59,364 nucleotides of DNA from Acetobacter lovaniensis (lineage in GTDB: Bacteria; Pseudomonadota; Alphaproteobacteria; Acetobacterales; Acetobacteraceae): NCBI RefSeq assembly GCF_014207635.1, contig NZ_JACHIE010000017.1:1-59364 (forward strand), read 5' to 3'. Made by a program: the position numbers and the translations under genes. Below the pieces are notes generated by a model. It saw only the letters and a program-made list of their open reading frames with translations. It was not told the DNA's origin and ran no database searches. Every line of letters begins with the position of its first letter. The stretch's first letter is position 1. Positions 35,636 through 44,772 of this stretch are shown here, one piece after another.

Positions 35636-37024
35636 TCAGAACGGTGCGTCAATATCCACCACGTCAATCAGCTTGTGGTTGACAAATTCCTTAATGCCGA
35701 GGCCGATCAGCTCGCGGCCAAAGCCGGAGCGGGCCACGCCACCAAACGGCAGGTCGGCTTTGACCATTGTCGGGTGGTTGATGTAGACCATGCCGGTGTA
35801 AATGCGGCGGGCCACTTCCACCCCAAGCTTGGTGTTCTGCGTAAAGACAGAACCGCCCAGACCGTAGGGAGAGTCATTGGCAATGCGAATGGCATCTTCG
35901 GTGTCTTTTGCGCGGTAAAGCTGGGTAACCGGGCCAAAGAACTCCCACAGGCGGGCGGGGTTGTTTTCCAGGTTGGTGAGCAGCACCGGGCGGAAAAAAG
36001 CGCCTTTTTCGGGCACAGGAGCGCCAATAACTTCGGCTTTGGCGCCCAGCTTGCAGGCTTCATCAACCTGTGTGCGCAGGTCGTCCGCTGCCTTCTGGGA
36101 GGAGAGCGGGGCCAGCGTGGTAGCCGGGTCCATCGGATCCCCTGCCTTCAGTTCAGCAACGCCTTTTTTGTAGAGTTCTACAAAGCGGTCATAAATGGCG
36201 TCAGCCACGATCAGCCGCTTGGAAGAAACGCAAACCTGCCCTGCATTCCAGTGGCGGCCAAAAACAGCCCATTTGACCGCTTTTTCCAGATCGGCGTCTT
36301 CGAGCACGATAAATGCGTCCGAACCACCAAGTTCCATGGTCGCTTTTTTGAGCGCCTTGCCTGCAACAGACGCCACAATGGCGCCAGCGCCTTCGGAGCC
36401 GGTCAGGGCCACGCCGCAGACGCGCGGGTCGTTCAGCACGGTTTCGGTGTGATGACGGGCAAGGTACAGGTTGCGGAATGCCCCTTCCGGCAGGCCAGCT
36501 TTGCGCATCAGGTCATCAAATGCCGCGGCACACTGCGGCACGTTGGAGGCGTGCTTGAGGATGACCGTGTTCCCGGCGGAAAGCTGGGGCGCGATGATGC
36601 GGGCGATCTGGTAGTAGGGGAAGTTCCACGGCTCAATGGCAAACACGATGCCCTGAGGTTCATGGACCAGCATGGCCTGACCCTCTTCGGGGTTTTTAAC
36701 CGGCAGGGCTTCGGCGGCCAGCAGGCGCTCGGCGTGTTCGGCGTAGTATTCAAAAATTTCGGCCGAGAGCGTGACTTCGGCTTTGGCTTCGCCAAAAACC
36801 TTGCCCATTTCCAGCGTCAGCAGAGCGGCGTAATCGTCCATGTTGTCACGCAGGATCTGTGCTGCGGCAGACATAACCTTCGCGCGTTCGGCAAAGGAAG
36901 TACCACGCCAGGACTGGAATGCGGTATAGGCTGTGTCCAGTGCGGTCTGCACTTCCTGGTCGGTCGCATCGGCAAAAGTTTTGACGACTTCGCCCGTGTA
37001 GGGGTTTGTTGTGGCGTAAGCCAT
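35636..37024 (-). CDS. NAD(P)-dependent succinate-semialdehyde dehydrogenase (Sad/GabD-like)
   Basis: The 462-residue aldehyde dehydrogenase opens with YATTNPYTGEVVKTF. It has PWNFPYYQ (cofactor site), the catalytic Glu in TMELGGSDAFIVLEDAD, the catalytic Cys in NAGQVCVSSKR, EFFGPV, and PFGGVARSGFGREL. Size and sequence match E. coli Sad more than GabD. It oxidises succinate semialdehyde or similar aldehydes to acids in the cytoplasm. The start at ATG 37024 has AAGGAAG upstream. Divergent AraC-type regulator gene 236 bp away may control it. Confidence 0.85.
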   Translation of the reverse strand: MAYATTNPYTGEVVKTFADATDQEVQTALDTAYTAFQSWRGTSFAERAKVMSAAAQILRDNMDDYAALLTLEMGKVFGEAKAEVTLSAEIFEYYAEHAERLLAAEALPVKNPEEGQAMLVHEPQGIVFAIEPWNFPYYQIARIIAPQLSAGNTVILKHASNVPQCAAAFDDLMRKAGLPEGAFRNLYLARHHTETVLNDPRVCGVALTGSEGAGAIVASVAGKALKKATMELGGSDAFIVLEDADLEKAVKWAVFGRHWNAGQVCVSSKRLIVADAIYDRFVELYKKGVAELKAGDPMDPATTLAPLSSQKAADDLRTQVDEACKLGAKAEVIGAPVPEKGAFFRPVLLTNLENNPARLWEFFGPVTQLYRAKDTEDAIRIANDSPYGLGGSVFTQNTKLGVEVARRIYTGMVYINHPTMVKADLPFGGVARSGFGRELIGLGIKEFVNHKLIDVVDIDAPF

Positions 37025-37260
37025 AAGCCTGTTCTTCCTTGGCTGTGTGATCAGTGGTGCCACAATGGGCCGGAAGAGGGCGAGGGAGATAGAGCAATTC
37101 TACCCACTTCTTGCCTGATTCTCTCTGTCAGGCTATTTGGTCGCTGTTTCAGGCAAGACATGGGTATGGCTGATTGCCTTATTCTGCTCTGTCTGGAATG
37201 GTTTGGGCTGCTCTGCCGTTCTGGACCGGAGGGAGTGGCTGCGTAACTAAAGAGGCATAT

Positions 37261-38202
37261 ATGGTCGGTAATCTGGCGGAATTGCAGAATCTGGTGCTCA
37301 GGCACTGTACCCATTCCACGGTGACAACCGCCATTCCCGAACTCACGCTCTACCGGGCCGAGGTCGTGAGCGAACCCATTCCCTTCGTGTTTGAACCCCG
37401 CGTGTACGTTATCGTGCAGGGCAAAAAGCAGGTCATGCTCCGGGACCGGGTGTTTGATTATGATGACAGCCACTACCTTGTTACGGCCGTGGACCTGCCA
37501 GTAGCGGGCTGCATTACACAGGCCACGCCAGAACGCCCCTATCTGGCCCTGTGTCTGGCACTGGACCCCGCCCTGATCGCGGAACTGCTGCTGGTGGTGA
37601 ACGAGCAGCAGGTAGACCCCAATCAGGCGTGCATTATGGGTATGGGGCTAAGCCCGCTTAACTCGGCCATTACCGAGCCACTCTTGCGGTTGATGAAGCT
37701 GCTGGACCAGCCGGAGGATATTCCCATCCTCAAACCCCTGATCGTGCGTGAGCTGCTTTACCGGCTGTTACAGGGGGATCAGGGGTGCGCACTCAGGCAG
37801 ATTGCAACGGCTGGGAGCAACCTCTCCCACATTAACAGAGCCATCCACTGGATTGCCCAGCATTATGCGGAACCGTTTGATATTGGTCGGGCGGCCCGTG
37901 TGGCGGGTATGGGGCTTTCCACCTTCCACCGGCATTTCCGCGCAGCGACCAACATGAGCCCCCTGCAATACCGGACCCAGTTGCGCCTGCAGGAAGCACG
38001 CAGGCGCATGGTCAGCGAGAATGTGGATGCCGCAGAAGCCGCCTTTGCCGTGGGGTATGAGAGTCCCTCCCAGTTCAGTCGGGAATACCGGCGCATGTTC
38101 GGGCGGCCCCCGGCAACGGATGCGCTGTGCGTAAGGGCGGACCAGCTTCTGGAGCGCAATGGTGCCAGAGCGCTATACGCCCATCAGGCCCATTGCAGCT
38201 AG
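37261..38202 (+). CDS. AraC-family transcriptional regulator
   Basis: The 313-residue protein has an N-terminal AraC_N domain (~15-150: FEPRVYVIVQGKKQVMLRD) and a C-terminal double helix-turn-helix (~200-290: DIGRAARVAGMGLSTFHRHF, LQEARRRM, AAFAVGYESPSQFSREYRR). Start at ATG 37261, with AGAGG six bases upstream. It is divergent from the succinate-semialdehyde dehydrogenase gene and probably regulates it; the effector is unknown. An IS remnant lies 56 bp downstream. Confidence 0.87.
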   Translation: MVGNLAELQNLVLRHCTHSTVTTAIPELTLYRAEVVSEPIPFVFEPRVYVIVQGKKQVMLRDRVFDYDDSHYLVTAVDLPVAGCITQATPERPYLALCLALDPALIAELLLVVNEQQVDPNQACIMGMGLSPLNSAITEPLLRLMKLLDQPEDIPILKPLIVRELLYRLLQGDQGCALRQIATAGSNLSHINRAIHWIAQHYAEPFDIGRAARVAGMGLSTFHRHFRAATNMSPLQYRTQLRLQEARRRMVSENVDAAEAAFAVGYESPSQFSREYRRMFGRPPATDALCVRADQLLERNGARALYAHQAHCS

Positions 38203-38257
38203 AAAGAGTTATGTAATTTCTGGCATGATTGGTGCAGTATTGGTGCAGTGGAAATGT

Positions 38258-38620
38258 ATGAATACTGCGCGCAAACCGTATCCTTCTGATATCAGCGATG
38301 AAGAATGGTCGTTGATTATTCCGTATCTTCTTCTGATGAAAGAAGACGCGGAACAACGGCATCATGATCTGGGGGAACTGTTCGACGGTCTTCGGTATGT
38401 GATCCGTTACGGTATTACCTGGCGGACGATGCCGAACGATCTTCCGCCGTGGACTCGGTGTATCAGCACTCTTGGCGCTGGATGGAAGCGGGCTGTTTCG
38501 AGGCTGTTGTCCACGATCTTCTGGCCCTACACGTCACCCCGGCAGACAGGGACGACCGGGCAGAATGCTGGGCTCCAAGGAAAGTAACGGGTGGCTTACC
38601 ATCGGAAAAGAATATGTCGG
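38258..38620 (+). pseudogene. IS5-family transposase remnant, frameshifted and truncated
   Basis: From ATG 38258 the frame reads ARKPYPSDISDEEWSLIIP, then YVIRYGITWRTMPNDLPPW, the N-terminal DUF4096-type region of IS5 transposases. After DLPPW the expected SVYQHSWRWMEAGCFEAVV continues in another frame, so a frameshift lies near 38453. The frame ends within the next 170 bp and no DDE core follows. It marks the left side of an accessory patch reaching ~41.1 kb. Confidence 0.75.
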
Positions 38621-38727
38621 AGTGAGCGTTTACGGGAGAGGAGACCGCCTCGACTACAGAATTGTGGGGGATGATGGATTTACTCCTGCATTGCAGTCTG
38701 CGTCTCCCACGACAATCGTGAGCCCGC

Positions 38728-39498
38728 TTACAATGGTGCCGTCAGAAAACTGCTGATGTCGATCATGAAGCTGCCATCGGCCTCAATCCCAAAATAGCGC
38801 GTGACATCATCGGGCGCGGCCTGTTGCAGGGAGCGGATGGCTGCGACCCGTTCAGGCGGTGTTTTCGTCCGCGCGATCCAGCTTTCGAAATCCATGCGCA
38901 GGCGATGTGTCCCGACGCTCTGAAGAATAAACCCCGCCTGTCCCACCATGGCCGTCCATTCGGCCACAGTATAATCCCGAACATGCGATATATCACGCAG
39001 CAACTCCATCGACTGCAACCAGCTGTCCAGTAGACCGGACGGAGGGGCTGTCACATCAATGAATAAAGCCATTCCTGATGGTGCCAGCACACGTCGTGCT
39101 TCCCGCAGCCCTGCCAGCGCATCAGACCAGTGATGGGTCGTAAAGCGACAGAAGACGGCGTCGAAGCTTCCATGTTCAAAAGGGAGCTTTTCTGCTGGAG
39201 CCTGCACGATCGTGACGTTGGATAGTCCCTGTCGTGCCGCTTCCTGCGCGACGGCATCCAGCATCGGACCCGTTACATCACAGGCGACAACCTCTCCGAC
39301 ATGGGGAGCGAGCCGATAGGTGACGTGACCTCCACCGCAGCCGATATCCAGAACACGTCGCAGTTCCTTGCCCGCTACCAGGCTTTCGACCCTGTCCAGA
39401 TCGCTGCCCTGACTGTGGACCGTACTAGTCACATAATCCTGCGCCCGTAAGGCATAGTGCTTTGCCGTATAAGGTTCCGACACCTTTTCTGTCTCCAC
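38728..39498 (-). CDS. SAM-dependent methyltransferase (Methyltransf_11 type)
   Basis: The 256-residue class I methyltransferase has motif I VLDIGCGGGHVTYRLAPHVG, an acidic VVACDVTGPML, post-motif FDAVFCRFTTHHWSDAL and ALFIDVTAPPSG. It is UbiE/Cys-C-like in overall form; the substrate (small molecule or lipid) is not evident. Divergent from an MmyB-type regulator gene, whose family commonly controls an adjacent methyltransferase or oxidoreductase. The pair lies between an IS remnant and a toxin/integrase remnant, suggesting a transferred unit. Confidence 0.83.
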   Translation of the reverse strand: METEKVSEPYTAKHYALRAQDYVTSTVHSQGSDLDRVESLVAGKELRRVLDIGCGGGHVTYRLAPHVGEVVACDVTGPMLDAVAQEAARQGLSNVTIVQAPAEKLPFEHGSFDAVFCRFTTHHWSDALAGLREARRVLAPSGMALFIDVTAPPSGLLDSWLQSMELLRDISHVRDYTVAEWTAMVGQAGFILQSVGTHRLRMDFESWIARTKTPPERVAAIRSLQQAAPDDVTRYFGIEADGSFMIDISSFLTAPL

Positions 39499-39584
39499 TG
39501 TTTTATGATTCGTTGCAGTTCAGGCTGTCAGATGCAAAAAACAGGGATAAGGTCTTTCTTTATACTGGTATAAAAACCACCATC

Positions 39585-40367
39585 ATGAATCTTTCCTCCG
39601 AACAGCATCGTGCTCTCGGGACTTTCCTGCGCGCGCGTCGTGATACCCTCTCACCGGTGGATGTTGGTCTGCATCCGCTCCCAGGACGTCGTCGGGCAAA
39701 AGGGTTGCGGCGGGAAGAAGCCGCCCAGCTCTGCGGCATCAGCACGACCTGGTATACGTGGCTCGAACAGGGCCGGGATGTCTCCTGTTCGGCGGCGACG
39801 CTGGCACGCATAGCCACGGCCCTGCATCTGTCCTCTGCTGAACGACTGTACCTATTCGAACTCGCGCAGATGAAAGACCCCAATGCGTCGCGGCCTTCTA
39901 TGGCATCAGGTCTTCCCGAGGAGGTCCGGATTTTTCCCGAGCAGATGGCAGTGCCCTGTTATGTGCTCGATCCCCTCTGGAATGCCTGCGCCGCCAATGG
40001 CGCGGCCCGGCATCTTTTTGCCGGTTGGCTGGACGGTAAAGAACGCAATCTGCTGCGCTATGTTTTTCTTGCATCAGACGCCCGTAGTTTTCTTGATAAT
40101 TGGGAAAACAGCGCGCGACGGGTGCTGGCAGAATTCAGGGCTGTCAGCATTCGTGGTGACAAACCGCAAGTGAACGCGCTTGTGCAGGAGATGCGATCCC
40201 GAAGCTCCGATTTTGAGCGTCTCTGGCACAATCAGAGTGTTTTATTGCGGGAGGGTGGCCCGCGCAAGTTTCATCATCCCATTGATGGCCCCGTTGATTT
40301 TGACCAGACCACTCTGACTTTTACAACATGGTCGCAATATCAGTTGGTAGCATTGAAACCACGATAA
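39585..40367 (+). CDS. XRE/MmyB-type helix-turn-helix regulator
   Basis: The 260-residue protein has an N-terminal HTH (~1-80: LGTFLRARRDTL, GLRREEAAQLCGISTTWYTW, LEQGRDVSCSAATLARIATA) with the R-R-x-x-G-L-R-R-E-E-x-A signature of the MmyB family. The C-terminal ligand-binding domain (~110-255) has VLDPLWNACAANGAARHLF, MRSRSSDFERLW and FHHPIDGPVDF. Such domains bind fatty-acid-like ligands in the few members studied. Start ATG 39585 chosen because family members begin just before LGTFLRARR. Likely regulates the divergent methyltransferase gene. Confidence 0.86.
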   Translation: MNLSSEQHRALGTFLRARRDTLSPVDVGLHPLPGRRRAKGLRREEAAQLCGISTTWYTWLEQGRDVSCSAATLARIATALHLSSAERLYLFELAQMKDPNASRPSMASGLPEEVRIFPEQMAVPCYVLDPLWNACAANGAARHLFAGWLDGKERNLLRYVFLASDARSFLDNWENSARRVLAEFRAVSIRGDKPQVNALVQEMRSRSSDFERLWHNQSVLLREGGPRKFHHPIDGPVDFDQTTLTFTTWSQYQLVALKPR

Positions 40368-40444
40368 CTATTTTGAAGTCAGACTGGACATGTCGGTTTT
40401 TCAATAATTACCTAGCGTGGACAGGAATAACGACAGTTTGTGCT

Positions 40445-40828
40445 TCACGAACTGCGTATTCGCTTGATGGGGTAGTGATCCATTTGCCCATCTTCCGAAA
40501 GGAACGTGGCGTGTTCAGCTTGCGCCTGCGCCATCAGGAGATGGTCAAACGGATCACGATGATGCAGAGGCAAAGACATCAGGATCTGCAAGTGTTCGGG
40601 CTGTATCGGCAGCAGAGAGAAGCCTTCCTCAGGAATGGTTGCCAGAATATCGTTCATATCCGCATCCAGTTTTCCGATGCGGATTTTAACCGCAATCTCC
40701 CATAGTGACACGATACTCACCAAAATATCGTGGGCCGGATCTGCGATAATTTCCCTTGCACTCTCACCCAGTCAGTCGGAGTCCGAAAGCCACCACAGCA
40801 ACGCATGCGTATCGAGCAGAACCTTCAC
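40445..40828 (-). pseudogene. VapC-type PIN-domain toxin with an in-frame stop
   Basis: From GTG 40828 the frame reads VKVLLDTHALLWWLSDSD, a PIN-domain start with its first catalytic Asp. It then meets TGA at codon 19 (40774-40772) and continues in frame as LGESAREIIADPAHDIL, VSIVSLWEIAVKIRIGKL and HHRDPFDHLLMAQA to a stop at 40445. All acidic motifs of a VapC ribonuclease are present, so a single nonsense change inactivates an otherwise whole gene. The preceding antitoxin is represented only by its tail. Confidence 0.78.
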
Positions 40829-40872
40829 AGGTCGCGTTCCATGCTTTCAAGAACATCCGGCGGTGTCATCAT
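40825..40872 (-). pseudogene. Tail of a type II antitoxin gene
   Basis: Fifteen codons ending TPPDVLESMERDL overlap the toxin start by GTGA, the usual coupling of antitoxin and VapC toxin. The upstream part is missing and the integrase tail follows within ~50 bp, so only the C-terminal end of the antitoxin remains. Its family cannot be told from this length. Confidence 0.5.
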
Positions 40873-40922
40873 ATCATGTACACAGAAGGAGGAAGTAGAG
40901 AATTCCTAAGGCATGTTCGATT

Positions 40923-41087
40923 TCAGAGATCCGTGGCTTCCAACAATACCAGAGCATCCTCGACGTCCACCCCAAGGTATCGAACCTTACTATCCAGTTT
41001 TGAATGACCCAACAGGATCGGCACGGCCCGGATATTACCGGTGCTGCGTCTGGCTGCTGGGAAGACGGCTGAGCCGACATACAGTCA
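40923..41087 (-). pseudogene. Tyrosine recombinase/integrase, C-terminal remnant
   Basis: The minus strand reads RRSTGNIRAVPILLGHSKL, then DSKVRYLGVDVEDALVLLE and a stop at 40923. This is the C-terminal box of tyrosine integrases (L-L-G-H at the catalytic His, and the active-site Tyr in VRYLGV). No N-terminal part is found upstream; the sequence loses similarity before ~41090. It suggests a former integrative element here. Confidence 0.7.
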
Positions 41088-41181
41088 TCATTGACAGCCG
41101 GACACTGCGTTCGACCCCGGAGAGCGGATCGCGCAACTCCTCATGCAAAGTGCATAACACCCTCTAGCACGGCCGGGAGCC

Positions 41182-42591
41182 TTACGAGGGAGCGGATGAC
41201 ACAACCCGATGCTGGACAACCTGACCCACAATAATCAGGGCAGGGCTGGTTATGTGGTTGTCCGCAACCTGCTGGGGGAGTGTGCTGAGAGTGCCGCTTA
41301 ATACCCGCTGGTGTGGCAGGGTGCCCCCTTCCACAATGGCTGCGGGCCAGTCTGCTGGCAGGCCATGCTCTACCAGCCGGGCACAGAGCTGCGCAACCAG
41401 CGTGAGGCCCATGTAAATAACAATGGTCTGGCTGCGCAGGGCGATGGTTTCCCACGCCAGATTCAGGGTGCCATCGGCCCGCGCATGGCCGGTAATAAAC
41501 AGGCAGGCCTGTGCGCAGTCACGGTGTGTGAGCGGTATGCCCGCATAAGCAGCGCACCCGTTGGCGGCCGAAATGCCGGGGATAATGCGGAATGGCACGC
41601 CTGCGGCCATCAGTGCCTCTATTTCCTCCCCGCCACGGCCAAAAATAAATGGGTCGCCCCCTTTAAGCCGCAGTACACGTTCCCCCGCTTGGGCGCGGCG
41701 GATGAGTTCGGCATTAATGCCATCCTGAGGGAGTGTGTGGTTGTTGGTCTGCTTGCCAACAAACACCCGCTCGGCATCGCGGCGCACGTAGTTCAGAATA
41801 TCCGGCCCAACCAGATTGTCGTATAAAACGCTATCTGCATCCTGCATGAGCCGCAGTGCCGCGAGCGTCAGCAGGTCCGGGTTGCCCGGGCCTGCGCCGA
41901 CAAGCCACACTTCCCCTGTTCTGGCATGGCCCTGGTCCAGAATGCGGTCGAGTTCGTTCCGGGCGGCCTGCGTGTTGCCCGCCATGGCCAGAGCGCCACC
42001 TGCTCCATCCAGAAAATCTTCCCATACACGGCGGCGTATGGCGGAATCCGGTACGCGGGTGCGCAGGGCCAGACGGCTTTGCTGCATGAATGCCGCCAGC
42101 CTGTGCAGGCCTGCGGGCATAATTTCTTCAATTTTCGCGCGGAGCCTGCGGGCCAGCACAGGGGCGGCCCCACCGGTGGACACCGCAATCTGCACAGCGC
42201 CGCGTGTGGTCATGGCCGGGGTAATAAAGCTGGAAACCTCGGGAGCATCGACCGCGCATACGGGTATGTTCATGCTCTGGCACAGTGCGCTGAGTTCAGC
42301 ATTGAGCGCACGGTTGCTGGTGGCCAGATAAACCATACGGCAGCCGGGCAGGCGGGCTGTCAGGCTTTCTACCGTGGCGTCCTGGCGTGTGACCTCCGCC
42401 TTGCCGTCCGCCACAAGGCGTTCGAGTTCGGGGCAGAGTGTGGGGGAGAGAATTTCCACCTGCGCACCTGTAGGCACAAGAAGCTGCACCTTGTTGGCCG
42501 CGACATTACCGCCGCCTGCCACAAGAACACGTGCTCCTTCCAGATGGAGCATGATGGGAAACCAGCTGGTTTGCTCAAATGAATCTTGCAT
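41182..42591 (-). CDS. cysG: Siroheme synthase (uroporphyrinogen-III C-methyltransferase, precorrin-2 dehydrogenase/ferrochelatase)
   Basis: This 469-residue trifunctional protein has an N-terminal NAD domain (~1-115: VLVAGGGNVAANKVQLL), a sirohydrochlorin chelatase/dimerisation region (SSFITPAMTTRGAVQIAVST), and the C-terminal SUMT methyltransferase (~215-455: LVGAGPGNPDLLTLAALRL, LRLKGGDPFIFGRGGEE, PGISAANGCAAYAGIPLTHR). It makes precorrin-2, the branch point to siroheme and cobalamin, which suits its place beside the cob genes. It is divergent from cobG. It may supply the SUMT (CobA) step here, since no separate cobA is in the window. Confidence 0.93.
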   Translation of the reverse strand: MQDSFEQTSWFPIMLHLEGARVLVAGGGNVAANKVQLLVPTGAQVEILSPTLCPELERLVADGKAEVTRQDATVESLTARLPGCRMVYLATSNRALNAELSALCQSMNIPVCAVDAPEVSSFITPAMTTRGAVQIAVSTGGAAPVLARRLRAKIEEIMPAGLHRLAAFMQQSRLALRTRVPDSAIRRRVWEDFLDGAGGALAMAGNTQAARNELDRILDQGHARTGEVWLVGAGPGNPDLLTLAALRLMQDADSVLYDNLVGPDILNYVRRDAERVFVGKQTNNHTLPQDGINAELIRRAQAGERVLRLKGGDPFIFGRGGEEIEALMAAGVPFRIIPGISAANGCAAYAGIPLTHRDCAQACLFITGHARADGTLNLAWETIALRSQTIVIYMGLTLVAQLCARLVEHGLPADWPAAIVEGGTLPHQRVLSGTLSTLPQQVADNHITSPALIIVGQVVQHRVVSSAPS

Positions 42592-42785
42592 GAGTCATGC
42601 TGCAAGCAGGGTTTTGCCCGCGATGCAAGAGGAAGCTGCGTCAAAAGGCATAAAAGTGGATGCCTGCCGTGCCATGGAGCGCTTTGACAAGATCCAGTCG
42701 GGCGGCCTAACACGAACGCGGGCCAGCCCCTGTATGATTGCGGGCAAAAGGTGGAACAGGGTTGAGTATCCGGCGTTCTGGCTGA

Positions 42786-44156
42786 ATGGCTCAGTTCCGG
42801 CATGGGGGTGGATCTGGTGCCATGGACCATGTTGTTTTTTACAGGGTGTGGCGTACTGGCATGGTGGGGAGATATCTTCCCGGTTCAGGTGCTCAGGTGG
42901 CCGATCAGACGGGAGTAACCGGGGTGTATGGCGGTTTTGCTCAGCCGGAAGTCAAAGGGTGGTGCCCGGGTCTTTTTGCCCCCATGGAAGCTGCGGATGG
43001 CTGGCTTGTGCGCGTGCGGCCTACGCTGGGGCGGCTGGAGGCGGCACAGGCATTTTTGCTGGCGGATGTGGCCCAAAAGCAGGGGAATGGTCGCATAGGG
43101 CTCACCAACAGGGCCAGCCTGCAACTGCGTGGGTTTGGGGTTGATGCTGCGCGCCGGTTCCCAGAAATTGCCGTGGCTGCGGGGCTTGGCCTGTCCGATG
43201 CGGGTATGGAGCGGCGTCAGGCCATGCTTGTTTCCCCTCTGGCGGGGGATGACCCGACCTGCGCGGCGCAGACCGTGGCCTGTGCGGAGTCCCTGCGTAC
43301 TGCGCTGATCGGTGCGGAAGAGCTAACGGCCCTGCCGGGCAAATTCGGTTTTGCAGTGGATGGTGGTGGGCTTTACCCCACAGGGCTGTTGCAGGCGGAT
43401 ATTACCCTGCGCGCCACGGAAGATGGGCTGTGGTCCGTTGTGTGCGGCACCATGTGTGCGGTTCCCACTACTTATACGCTCGCAGTTGGGCAGGCCGTTG
43501 CTTTGGCGCGTGCTTTTGTAACATCGCACCAAAGCGTGCGCCCCCAGCGGGACCGGGCGGTAGGGCAGGTGCTGTTCCAGATTCTGGGGCTGGCGGGGCA
43601 GGTGCTAGCACCCAAACCTGCTCAGGCCGAGGTTTGCTGTGGCCGTGTTGGGCCACTGGGGCACGGATTGTTTGCCCTGTCTGCCCCTATGGGGTGCATG
43701 AGTGCGACCATGCTGCATGATTGTGCAACGGTTGCTGCAACGCAGGGTGATGGCATTTTGCGCCTGACCCCATGGCTTACTCTGGTGCTGGGCGGCATGG
43801 AGCAGGCGCCAGCTGTTGCCGGTATGGTAACAGACCCCCATTCCTCCCTCCTGCGTATCTGGGCCTGTAGTGGGGCCAGTGCTTGTGCGCAGGCTGCCGG
43901 GGAGACGGAAAATCTGGCGCGTAATCTGGCTCCGCTGCTGCCTGCAGGGGCCAGCCTGCATGTTTCGGGTTGTCGCAAGGGATGCGCCCATCCGGGCTCT
44001 GCCGATTATACTCTGGTGGCAGGCGATCAGGGTTACGGGCTGGTGCGCAATGGTTCGGCTTCGGGGGATGTGGAAAGCCTGTTCGTAGGTGAACAGGCTG
44101 TTTATACAGCATTTGAATCATTCAAAAAGGAAGGAGCGGTGGATGTCGGCCTATGA
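42786..44156 (+). CDS. cobG: Precorrin-3B synthase CobG
   Basis: The ~456-residue enzyme uses O2 to hydroxylate C20 and form the lactone of precorrin-3B, the hallmark of the aerobic cobalamin route. It is nitrite/sulfite-reductase-like: VKGWCPGLFAPMEAADGWL near the start, LTNRASLQLRGFG, FGFAVDGGG, and the Fe-S cysteines in ACSGASACAQA and VSGCRKGCAHPG. The first ~45 residues (ATG 42786) are not family-like; the start may be ATG 42822 or later. No cobalamin riboswitch is recognised in the 195 bp to cysG. Confidence 0.88.
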   Translation: MAQFRHGGGSGAMDHVVFYRVWRTGMVGRYLPGSGAQVADQTGVTGVYGGFAQPEVKGWCPGLFAPMEAADGWLVRVRPTLGRLEAAQAFLLADVAQKQGNGRIGLTNRASLQLRGFGVDAARRFPEIAVAAGLGLSDAGMERRQAMLVSPLAGDDPTCAAQTVACAESLRTALIGAEELTALPGKFGFAVDGGGLYPTGLLQADITLRATEDGLWSVVCGTMCAVPTTYTLAVGQAVALARAFVTSHQSVRPQRDRAVGQVLFQILGLAGQVLAPKPAQAEVCCGRVGPLGHGLFALSAPMGCMSATMLHDCATVAATQGDGILRLTPWLTLVLGGMEQAPAVAGMVTDPHSSLLRIWACSGASACAQAAGETENLARNLAPLLPAGASLHVSGCRKGCAHPGSADYTLVAGDQGYGLVRNGSASGDVESLFVGEQAVYTAFESFKKEGAVDVGL

Positions 44157-44772
44157 GTATATTCGGGATGGGGCGGCCATCTACCAGCGTTCTTTTGCAA
44201 CCATTCGGGCAGAGGCGGACCTGAGGGCCTTTACGCCGGAGCAGGCTACCGTAGTTGTGCGCATCATTCACGCCTGCGGTATGGTGGATGTGGCGCAATC
44301 GGTTGCCATGAGCGCGGACCTTGTGCCGCGCGCCCGGCAGGCTTTGCGTGATGGCTGTGCCATTCTGTGTGATGCGGAAATGGTGGCAAGGGGGGTAACC
44401 CGCACCCGTCTGCCAGCCGATAACGAGGTAATCTGCACATTGCGTGACCCGCGCACACCGCCGCAGGCCTTGGCCATTGGCAATACCCGCTCCGCCGCCG
44501 GGCTGGATTTTTGGGGGGACAGGCTTGCTGGGGCTGTTGTGGCCATAGGCAATGCCCCTACGGCCCTGTTCCACCTGCTGGAAATGCTGGATGCCGGTGC
44601 CCCCCGGCCTGCCGCGGTGCTGGGCGTGCCGGTGGGCTTTGTCGGGGCGGCTGAATCCAAGGAGGCGCTGACCAAAAGGCATGACGTGCCATGGCTTGTC
44701 GTGCACGGTCGGCTTGGGGGGAGCGCCATGGCTGCGGCCGCCCTTAACGCCCTTGCCTGCGAGGTTGAATAA
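44143..44772 (+). CDS. cobH: Precorrin-8X methylmutase
   Basis: The 209-residue enzyme moves a methyl group from C11 to C12, giving hydrogenobyrinate. Family segments are YEYIRDGAAIYQRSFATIRA, RIIHACGMVD (catalytic His), ILCDAEMVARGV, AIGNAPTALFHLLEML and PVGFVGAAESKEAL. ATG 44143 overlaps cobG by 14 bp and follows AAGGAAGGAG, so the start is secure. Confidence 0.94.
   Translation: MSAYEYIRDGAAIYQRSFATIRAEADLRAFTPEQATVVVRIIHACGMVDVAQSVAMSADLVPRARQALRDGCAILCDAEMVARGVTRTRLPADNEVICTLRDPRTPPQALAIGNTRSAAGLDFWGDRLAGAVVAIGNAPTALFHLLEMLDAGAPRPAAVLGVPVGFVGAAESKEALTKRHDVPWLVVHGRLGGSAMAAAALNALACEVE

Noticed and set aside
35675..37246. Plus-strand frame of 523 codons opposite the aldehyde dehydrogenase
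   Set aside because: The aldehyde dehydrogenase on the minus strand has all catalytic motifs; this frame is its shadow.
40874..41167. Small plus- and minus-strand frames around the integrase tail
   Set aside because: Only the frame giving LLGH and VRYLGV is meaningful; the other frames have no similarity I recognise.
42592..42785. Possible cobalamin riboswitch between cysG and cobG
   Set aside because: I looked for the B12 box and conserved core on both strands and did not find them. The gap between cobK and cobL was also checked without result.
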